This document shows positions 44,070 through 50,103 of a stretch of 50,103 bases of DNA, piece by piece (the stretch's first letter is position 1; the number at the start of each line of letters is the position of its first letter). The stretch lies in contig CALBPU010000095.1 in assembly GCA_937899395.1 (NCBI GenBank), positions 1-50,103 of the forward strand, written 5' to 3'. Source of the stretch: an uncultured Fretibacterium sp. GTDB taxonomy: Bacteria; Synergistota; Synergistia; Synergistales; Aminobacteriaceae. The notes beneath the pieces were generated by a model. That model had not been told where the DNA came from. It searched no databases and worked only from the letters and a program-made list of their open reading frames with translations. The position numbers and the translations under genes are program-made.

Positions 44070-44922
44070 CAGGCTTGATATATTTTTATCTGAAACGTTA
44101 GAAATTTCACGTTCAAGAGCTAGCGATTTAATTACAGGCAAAAATATTACAGGCAACAAAACATTAAAACCTTCAACAAAAGTTATTAAGGGTGAAAAAT
44201 TTTCCGTCGAAATTCCTCCTTCTGAAAATCTTGAAATTCTTGAAGGCGAGGACATAAATTTTGAAGTCATCTATGAAGATGAAAGCCTGTTAATTATCAA
44301 TAAACCTTCAGGTCTTGTTGTACACCCTGCACCGGGAAATTGGAAACACACTTTGGTTAATGGTCTTGTGTATCGTTATCCCGAAATGAAATTGATGAAT
44401 GACAAATTAAGACCCGGAATTATTCACAGGCTTGACGCAGGGACATCGGGCTTAATGGTTGTTGCAAGAAATGACAAAGTAGCATTGATGTTGAAAGATA
44501 TGTTCAAAGAACGCAGGGTTAATAAAGAATATATTGCGTTAGCTCACGGAAGACCTAAACGAAACGAAGGAATAATTTCGGGTTCATTGGACAGAGATCC
44601 TGATAACAAAATCCGTTCGGTTGTGATTGAAGGAGGCAAGGCTTCATTAACGGGCTATAAAGTTTTATGGAGCATGAAAAATTTTTCGCTTGTAAAATTC
44701 AAATTATTCACAGGACGAACTCATCAAATCAGAGCGCATTTTTCGGCTCTAGGCTGTCCTTTAGTCGGTGATAAAGTTTACGGAGCAAAAGATGAAAATT
44801 TAAGCAGGGTATTTTTGCATTCATGGAAGCTCGAATTTGTTCATCCTGTAACAGGCGTTAATATGAAATTTCGACAAAAAGTTACGGAAGATTTCAAGGA
44901 CTTTGTAAACGGGATAAAATAG
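44032..44922 (+). CDS. rluD: RluA/RluD-family 23S rRNA pseudouridine synthase
   Basis: A 296-aa enzyme with an N-terminal S4 RNA-binding domain (NRLDIFLSETLEISRSRASDLI, residues ~11-32). The catalytic domain has the nucleophile Asp in HRLDAGTSGL, plus LVVHPAPGN and FTGRTHQIRAHFSALG. RluD in E. coli modifies helix 69 of 23S rRNA; RluA/C/D target choice cannot be fixed from sequence alone, though length and S4 domain fit RluD. The ATG at 44032 lies inside the end of the CDC48-like gene, implying coupling. Confidence 0.93.
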   Translation: MKILILTAEENFNRLDIFLSETLEISRSRASDLITGKNITGNKTLKPSTKVIKGEKFSVEIPPSENLEILEGEDINFEVIYEDESLLIINKPSGLVVHPAPGNWKHTLVNGLVYRYPEMKLMNDKLRPGIIHRLDAGTSGLMVVARNDKVALMLKDMFKERRVNKEYIALAHGRPKRNEGIISGSLDRDPDNKIRSVVIEGGKASLTGYKVLWSMKNFSLVKFKLFTGRTHQIRAHFSALGCPLVGDKVYGAKDENLSRVFLHSWKLEFVHPVTGVNMKFRQKVTEDFKDFVNGIK

Positions 44923-44953
44923 AGATATTTTTGTGAAAGGGATAAATTAATTT

Positions 44954-46192
44954 ATGAAACTTGAATTAGAACGTCAGGATTTTTTGAAGGCATGGCAGAT
45001 AGCTGAAAAATTTTCGGTGTCTGGAAGTGCTAAAACAACTCAAAATTCTATTAACGGAATTTTTGTTAAGGCTTCAGAGAATAACGAAATCACTCTCGAA
45101 GCTACGGACTTAAAAACTTCGATAAGGTGTCAAGCTAAAGGAGCTAATGTTCTTGAACCCGGTTTTGCCGTAATTCCTGCTGCAATATTCGGAAGCATGT
45201 TAAAAAAATCTGCCTCTGAAGATTTAGTTCTTGATGTCAATTCTTCACGCGGATTCTTAAATTCAGGGAGCAATAAAACCCGCTTTGCCGTAGTTTCAGC
45301 CGATGAATTTCCAAGAATACCTGAAAGCTCAAGTGCTGAAGAAATTTTCACGATAAAGGGAGAAGACTTAATGCGCCTCATTAATGAAAGCAGTTCGGCA
45401 GCTTCTCAACCTGCTGATTTCCCGAAATATATGGGGGCATGTCTGTTGAAAATAGATCAGGGTTCCGTTAAAGGAGTTTCTACTGACGGCAAAAGGCTCT
45501 CACTTTCAAACGTCGTTTGTGAAAATGTTTCTAAAGAGGAAGATTTATTATTGCCTGCACCTGCATTGAAAGAGCTTGCGAAAATGATAGCCTCAAATTA
45601 TTCTGATAAGGATATAAAAATTTCCGCAGATGATTCGACAGCCTGGTTTAATTTTGAGGATATTGAACTTTCAATCAGACGAATTGACGCAGCATTCCCT
45701 CAATACGAACGAATATTAAACTCCGAAACTTGTACGACATTGAAAATTGCAGCGAGTGATTTAACGCCCGTTCTTGAAAGAATTGACATAATAGCAAGAA
45801 CAACTCCTGCTCATATTATGGCTATTGAATTAAAGCCTGAAGGACAGATTAAAATCACTGCAAGAGCTCCCGAAATGGGAACAACCAGTGAAATCCTTGA
45901 GGCAAATGTTGAAGGAAATTATTTGCAGGTTGGTTATAACGTCGGATATTTTATTGACGGTTTGAAGGCATTAGGAGGAGGAGAAGCTAAAATAGAATTT
46001 AGCGGTGAAGAAGGTCAAACCAGAATGTACAGAAATGAAAGCAATGATTTTCTTTATATGTTAATGCCTGCACGTTTAAGCTCACAGGATAAAATTTCTG
46101 AGGACGAAGAAATCGAAGAAGCATATCAGCCTGTCGAAGCTCCTCAAAATCCTGAAGAGCCTCAGCAAAACGAACAAAACGAAAGTTATTAA
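44954..46192 (+). CDS. dnaN: DNA polymerase III beta sliding clamp
   Basis: Ring-shaped processivity clamp, three repeated clamp folds per 412-aa subunit. Recognisable parts are INGIFVKASENNEITLEATD, GVSTDGKRLSLSNV, FPQYERI and the terminal MPARL corresponding to the family's MPxRL end, which lines the partner-binding pocket. Unusually, about 37 residues follow MPARL: an acidic, Pro/Gln/Asn-rich tail (SEDEEIEEAYQP... to QNEQNESY) where most clamps stop. The ATG at 44954 has AAAGGGA upstream. recF follows after 3 bp. Confidence 0.94.
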   Translation: MKLELERQDFLKAWQIAEKFSVSGSAKTTQNSINGIFVKASENNEITLEATDLKTSIRCQAKGANVLEPGFAVIPAAIFGSMLKKSASEDLVLDVNSSRGFLNSGSNKTRFAVVSADEFPRIPESSSAEEIFTIKGEDLMRLINESSSAASQPADFPKYMGACLLKIDQGSVKGVSTDGKRLSLSNVVCENVSKEEDLLLPAPALKELAKMIASNYSDKDIKISADDSTAWFNFEDIELSIRRIDAAFPQYERILNSETCTTLKIAASDLTPVLERIDIIARTTPAHIMAIELKPEGQIKITARAPEMGTTSEILEANVEGNYLQVGYNVGYFIDGLKALGGGEAKIEFSGEEGQTRMYRNESNDFLYMLMPARLSSQDKISEDEEIEEAYQPVEAPQNPEEPQQNEQNESY

Positions 46193-46195
46193 ACA

Positions 46196-47224
46196 TTGAG
46201 ATTTAATTACAGCGTCGTAAGGAATTTCAGGAATTTTTCAATTAACAAAAACCCGGAACTCAAAATCAAATGGGATCCGGGTATTAATTTGATATTGGGT
46301 TCAAACGGCTCAGGAAAAACGAATTTATTGGAATCGTTGAGCATTCTTTCAGGCTGGGGAGCATTTTCAAAAACTTCAAATTTAATTTCATGGGACAATA
46401 ACGAAAATTTTCGTGCTTTTGTTGGAGCGGAAGTTTCAGGCGAGGAAAATTTTAACGTAAGTGCGACGATTTCATCAAAAATTTCATTGAGGCTTAACGA
46501 TAAAATGATTTCATTTACGGATTTGAGATTAATTTTGCCCTCAATAATATTTTTGACGAGTAACGCGAATTTAATTGACGGTTCGCCGTCAGTCAGAAGA
46601 TTGTTTATAGACAGATTATGCGCGTTGTTTTTTCCGCCCTATGCAAAGATGCTTTCGGATTTCAAATACATAACAAAAACCCGAACGATTTTATTACGTC
46701 AAAACAGGTCTGCTGATAGGACTACGATACCGTATTGCAAATTAGGAGGTTGGATAATGGACAGGCGAAGAGAAGTTGTCGAGATGTTGAAAAGTTTAAT
46801 GCCGCAAAAAAAATTTACGCTTGACTTTCAACCTTCAATAAAAATTTCATCGGAAGAATATTTGTTAGATGAAATTCAAAGGAATTACAAAAGGGAATTA
46901 CAGATTCAAAGACCTTTATGCGGTGCAAATTTTGATGACCTTGTTATAACATTGAGCGAAAATAACAAGCCTGCTTCAATATCGTTAAGCAGAGGACAAA
47001 AACGAAGGCTTATACTTTACCTTATAATAACTTCAGGAAAATTAATAGCGATGAAATTGAAACGTGAACCGATATTATTGCTCGATGATTTTACGGCTGA
47101 ATTAGATAAAGAGAACAGGGAATTAACATATAAGGAGCTTGTAAAAACTAAGTGGCAGGTATTTTTGACAGCTCCTGAGAAACCTTTTGCAACACGAAAA
47201 AATTTTGGAGGGATAAAATTTTAA
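46196..47224 (+). CDS. recF: DNA replication and repair protein RecF
   Basis: SMC-like ATPase that helps load RecA at gaps. Walker A GSNGSGKTN lies near residue 35, the ABC-type signature is SLSRGQKRR, and Walker B LLLDDFTAELD is near the C-terminus, all in normal order. At 342 aa it is slightly shorter than E. coli RecF. The start is a TTG at 46196, three bases after the dnaN stop, with no strong Shine-Dalgarno; translation is probably coupled to dnaN. dnaA is not in the window although dnaN-recF is its usual company. Confidence 0.94.
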   Translation: MRFNYSVVRNFRNFSINKNPELKIKWDPGINLILGSNGSGKTNLLESLSILSGWGAFSKTSNLISWDNNENFRAFVGAEVSGEENFNVSATISSKISLRLNDKMISFTDLRLILPSIIFLTSNANLIDGSPSVRRLFIDRLCALFFPPYAKMLSDFKYITKTRTILLRQNRSADRTTIPYCKLGGWIMDRRREVVEMLKSLMPQKKFTLDFQPSIKISSEEYLLDEIQRNYKRELQIQRPLCGANFDDLVITLSENNKPASISLSRGQKRRLILYLIITSGKLIAMKLKREPILLLDDFTAELDKENRELTYKELVKTKWQVFLTAPEKPFATRKNFGGIKF

Positions 47225-47272
47225 TGATGTATGTTAAAATCCGATTGATTTTTATGAAGGAGGATAAGAATT

Positions 47273-47434
47273 TTGTTAAGTTCACTTATTGATAAGATAA
47301 CAATTAATGAAGAGGCTGCAACGAGACAGCACGAAGAAAATTCTGATTATACAAAAAAGATAACGGCTCTTTGGGGGTCAATAACAGATGAAACTTTTGT
47401 TAGACATTCAGAGTTTGTGAACAATGTCGGATAA
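47273..47434 (+). CDS. candidate antitoxin of a VapBC-like module (TTG start)
   Basis: A 53-aa frame starting with TTG, encoding MLSSLIDKITINEEAATRQH at the start and SEFVNNVG at the end. It is supported by a perfect AGGAGG (47258-47263) nine bases before the TTG and by an 11-bp overlap with the following PIN-domain toxin gene. The protein is acidic and short; I see no AbrB, RHH or Phd signature, so the family is unknown. Its place directly upstream of and overlapping a PIN gene makes an antitoxin role likely. Confidence 0.7.
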   Translation: MLSSLIDKITINEEAATRQHEENSDYTKKITALWGSITDETFVRHSEFVNNVG

Positions 47435-47840
47435 AAATTTGTTATATTATCTTGATACGAACATCTGTATATCATTTTTAAGAAATAAAAATAAAATTCT
47501 TCGTGATAAATTTCTTTCATATCATCAGGAGTTTATAAAAATTCCTGCTATTGTTGCTGCTGAACTTATGCACGGGGCTTATAAAAGCAGAGAAATGGAA
47601 CGCAATTTAACGCAAGTAAAAAGTTTTTTGTCAGAATTTGAAATTGTTTCGTTTGATTATAACGCTGCTTTTCTATACGGAAAAATCAGGGCGTCGCTTG
47701 AAAACAAAGGAAATAATATCGGGCCAAATGATTTGTTTATTGCTGCTTTAGTTTTGTCGTTAAATGGAATTTTAGTAACAAATAATACACGTGAATTTTC
47801 GAGAGTAGAAGGTCTTTTAATCGAAGATTGGACTATATAG
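47424..47840 (+). CDS. PIN-domain ribonuclease toxin, VapC-like
   Basis: A 138-aa PIN domain. The acidic metal site is complete: LDTNICI near residue 10, AELMHGAYKS in the middle, GPNDLFIAALVL and a C-terminal TNNTREFSRVEGLLIEDW. These match VapC toxins, which cleave tRNA or rRNA in the cases studied. The ATG at 47424 overlaps the 53-aa antitoxin-like gene. The pair lies between recF and mnmG on the same strand, so it interrupts a housekeeping gene string and could be maintained by it. Confidence 0.92.
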   Translation: MSDKNLLYYLDTNICISFLRNKNKILRDKFLSYHQEFIKIPAIVAAELMHGAYKSREMERNLTQVKSFLSEFEIVSFDYNAAFLYGKIRASLENKGNNIGPNDLFIAALVLSLNGILVTNNTREFSRVEGLLIEDWTI

Positions 47841-47863
47841 AATAGAAAAAGAGCTGAATTTTA

Positions 47864-49747
47864 ATGTTTTATGATTTTTATGATGTAATTGTAATTGGTG
47901 GAGGCCATGCAGGCTGTGAGGCTGCTTTAGCAAGTTCTAAAATCGGCTGCAAAACTTTAATGTTAAATCTTAATGTCGATAATACTGCTTTAATGCCTTG
48001 TAATCCTTCAATAGGAGGGCCTGCGAAGGGTCATTTAGTTCGTGAAGTTAGTGCATTAGGCGGTGAACAAGCCAGAGCTGCTGATTATTCTACATTAATG
48101 ATTAGATGGTTAAACACTTCAAAAGGAGCTGCGGTTCGTGCGTTAAGGGCACAGTGCGACCCGTTTTTATATTCGACATACTACAGAAAATTATTAACAA
48201 CCCAAAATAATCTCGATATAAATCAAGATGAAGTTACAGAGATTTTAACTGAAGGCGGAAAAATTTCAGGCATTCTCACAAGACACGGAGCAAAATATGA
48301 AACTAAGGCTTTAATTTTATGCGGAGGAGTTTATTTAAGCGGACGAGTTTTTATCGGCGAAAAAAGTTTTAAGTCGGGGCCAATGGGACAAAATAACGCG
48401 GAAAATTTATCGAAATCTCTTGAAAATCTCGGCATTAAAACCGGAATAATGAGGACTGACACGACACCTAGATTAAATATAAACACTATAGATTTTTCAA
48501 CAGCTACTCCGCAAATATCTGAAAATGAGCCATTATGTTTTGATTTATGGAGTGAAGGAAAAATTTATGCTTCAAATTATGCTTGCATGTTCTCAAGGAC
48601 TACTGAAAAAACTTACGAAATTCTTTCACAAAATATTAAACGTTCACCTTTAGTTACTGGTGATGTGAAAGCTAACGGGCCTCGTTATTGTCCTTCGATT
48701 GAGGATAAATTTTTGAGATTTCCGGATCATATTACACACCCGATAGTATTTGAGCCTGTATCGTTAAACACTAATGAAGTATATGTGCAAAATTTTTCAA
48801 CAAGTTTACCCTATGATGTCCAAGTTGAAATGGTTCATTCTTTACCGGGCTGTGAAAATGCAAAAATTATAAAACCCGGTTATGGAATTGAATATGTGTA
48901 TTTACTTCCTGATCAATTAAAAGATAATCTCGAAAACAAAAATATTTCAGGCTTCTTTTGTGCAGGACAGGTGAACGGAACATCAGGTTATGAAGAAGCA
49001 GGCGCTCAAGGTTTAATGGCAGGCATAAACGCTGCTATGTATGTTAAAGGAAAAGAGCCTTTAATTTTGGGACGTGATGAAGGATATTTGGGAGTTTTAA
49101 TTGATGATTTGACAACAAAAAGCACCGATGAACCTTACAGAATGCTTACAGGAAGATGTGAACACAGATTGTTATTGAGGTGGGATAATGCCGACAGAAG
49201 ATTATCGCAATACGGAAGGAACGCAGGACTTATTGACGATTCAAAATGGGCTTTTATCGAGAAAAAATTTGATAACGAAAATAACGAAATATCCCGCTTG
49301 AAATCGACAAAAATTTCTCCATCAAAAGAAATTGAAGACCTTTGTAACGAATATGAGGCTGAAATTTTAACAGAGACAATGACTCTTGCAGAATTTTTAC
49401 GGCACAGAGGGGTTAAATATGAACTCATCGAAAAAATTTCTCCTTCTGAAATATCTTTAACTCGTGATGAAATTTCATATATTGAAACCGAATTGCGTTA
49501 CACAGGTTATCTTGAAAGGGAAGCAAGAGTTGCTGAACGAATGAAAAATCTTGACAACGCAAAAATTCCCGATGATTTTGATTATGATTCAGTGAAGGGG
49601 TTAAGAGGTGAATGCCTGCAAAAATTAAAACACTTCAAACCCGATTCGCTCGGCCATGCTTTAAGAATTTCAGGAGTAACTCCTGTAGACGTTCAATTAA
49701 TTTCCGTAATATTGGCTCGAAATGAACGGAGTAAAAATGTTAAATGA
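47864..49747 (+). CDS. mnmG: tRNA uridine-5-carboxymethylaminomethyl modification enzyme MnmG
   Basis: FAD-dependent partner of MnmE that installs cmnm5/nm5 groups at U34 of tRNA. The 627-aa protein has the dinucleotide site IGGGHAGCEAALASSKIG at the N-terminus, the family signatures GPAKGHLVREVSALGG and CGGVYLSGRVFIGEKSF, GQVNGTSGYEEAGAQGL, and a helical C-terminus that binds MnmE and tRNA. The length is standard. The 3' end overlaps the DUF721 gene by about 11 bp. mnmE is not in the window. Confidence 0.98.
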   Translation: MFYDFYDVIVIGGGHAGCEAALASSKIGCKTLMLNLNVDNTALMPCNPSIGGPAKGHLVREVSALGGEQARAADYSTLMIRWLNTSKGAAVRALRAQCDPFLYSTYYRKLLTTQNNLDINQDEVTEILTEGGKISGILTRHGAKYETKALILCGGVYLSGRVFIGEKSFKSGPMGQNNAENLSKSLENLGIKTGIMRTDTTPRLNINTIDFSTATPQISENEPLCFDLWSEGKIYASNYACMFSRTTEKTYEILSQNIKRSPLVTGDVKANGPRYCPSIEDKFLRFPDHITHPIVFEPVSLNTNEVYVQNFSTSLPYDVQVEMVHSLPGCENAKIIKPGYGIEYVYLLPDQLKDNLENKNISGFFCAGQVNGTSGYEEAGAQGLMAGINAAMYVKGKEPLILGRDEGYLGVLIDDLTTKSTDEPYRMLTGRCEHRLLLRWDNADRRLSQYGRNAGLIDDSKWAFIEKKFDNENNEISRLKSTKISPSKEIEDLCNEYEAEILTETMTLAEFLRHRGVKYELIEKISPSEISLTRDEISYIETELRYTGYLEREARVAERMKNLDNAKIPDDFDYDSVKGLRGECLQKLKHFKPDSLGHALRISGVTPVDVQLISVILARNERSKNVK

Positions 49748-50069
49748 AGAAGACGAAAAAATCGTCATAGATGTAGCGAAACTTTTTCCCGAAGCTGCGA
49801 AACGTGTTGAAATTCTCAAGGACTTGCGAAGAGCTTGGGGCAATGTTGTAGGTTATCTCGCAAATTTTTCTTATCCGTATAATTTGGGTGTCAATGAAAT
49901 CTGGATTGCAGCTAAAAACGGAAAAGCCATCGGCATGTTGAGCAATATGAAGGGAAATATAAAGGACAAATTAAGAGAACGTTATAATTATGAAATCAAT
50001 GAAAATTTTGAAGTAAAAATTTCCGAAGGTGAACAAAAAATATTTTTCAGGAGGCTGAATAACAGTTAA
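49737..50069 (+). CDS. DUF721/DciA-like protein
   Basis: A 110-aa protein with the DUF721 pattern: W-x-x-V-V-G-x-x-A near residue 33 (RRAWGNVVGYLANFSYP), then NEIWIAAKNGKAIGML and a basic C-terminal half. In bacteria lacking DnaC/DnaI, DciA-type DUF721 proteins assist loading of the replicative helicase, and they often lie near dnaN-recF, as here. The start at 49737 has GGAG five bases upstream; an ATG at 49722 would add five residues without better support. It overlaps the end of mnmG. The remaining ~34 bases of the window hold nothing recognisable. Confidence 0.8.
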   Translation: MLNEEDEKIVIDVAKLFPEAAKRVEILKDLRRAWGNVVGYLANFSYPYNLGVNEIWIAAKNGKAIGMLSNMKGNIKDKLRERYNYEINENFEVKISEGEQKIFFRRLNNS

Positions 50070-50103
50070 ATATAAATTATAAAACTCAGTAAATTTATAG
50101 CTT

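Noticed and set aside
44954..47224. Chromosomal origin next to dnaN-recF
   Set aside because: dnaA is absent, the intergenic gaps are a few bases long and no DnaA-box cluster is visible.
47254..47292. ATG start at 47254 for the antitoxin
   Set aside because: That frame ends after 12 codons; the TTG at 47273 in another frame is the one that spans to the toxin gene.

Overview
The window is a gene-dense stretch of a low-GC (roughly one third G+C by eye) bacterial chromosome. A tripartite-type RND pump with a periplasmic adaptor points to a Gram-negative, diderm cell. A bacterial CDC48/VCP-like AAA ATPase beside rluD-dnaN-recF-mnmG, a fused TagO/TagA-like protein, an alpha-galactosidase and an SprA-related protein fit a gut-type anaerobe, most likely Synergistota. 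That placement is inference from gene content; no rRNA or marker alignment was possible.

Layout. 1-3.6 kb: a plus-strand operon of GH36 alpha-galactosidase, an uncharacterised protein and a calcineurin-like phosphoesterase. 3.6-7.6 kb (minus): a secreted FAD oxidoreductase upstream of mutL. 7.6-16.5 kb (plus): riboflavin genes ribD-ribE-(two-gene DUF4160 cassette)-ribA-ribH running into serS, a TagO-like/TagA fusion, queH, rlmB and a PatB-type aminotransferase. 16.5-18.2 kb (minus): a small Cys-rich protein, a 3-hydroxyisobutyrate dehydrogenase-family enzyme and an orphan antitoxin-like gene, with a 100-bp palindromic MITE/REP-like repeat. 18.2-21.3 kb: mfd. 21.3-23.7 kb (minus): a GNAT toxin/antitoxin-like pair and an APC permease containing an 11-G tract. 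23.8-25.7 kb: a hybrid histidine kinase.

25.7-33.1 kb is the accessory heart of the window: the decayed tail of an ABC exporter gene, a small secreted protein, a transposase-less IS200/IS605-like remnant with several perfect hairpins and its own promoter-like sequence, and a two-gene minus-strand operon. That operon encodes a 1528-aa protein (small N-terminal beta-barrel, TPRs, beta-sandwich, STAND-type NTPase, winged helix) and a roughly 515-aa STAND-type NTPase ending in a HEPN-like domain with an R-x4-H motif. I regard this pair as the best candidate for an undescribed conflict or defence system.

33.2-41.9 kb (minus): an SprA-related putative metalloprotease, holA, leuS, and an RND pump with its adaptor. 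42-50.1 kb (plus): CDC48-like ATPase, rluD, dnaN, recF, a vapBC-like pair whose antitoxin has a TTG start, mnmG and a DUF721/DciA-like gene.

Themes. Replication and repair genes are spread through the window (mutL, mfd, holA, dnaN, recF, dciA-like). Small toxin-antitoxin-like cassettes sit inside or beside housekeeping operons at four places. Two proteins keep a fold but have lost catalytic residues: the TagO-like half of the glycosyltransferase and the second AAA ring of the CDC48 homologue. No rRNA, tRNA, CRISPR array or convincing replication origin was seen.
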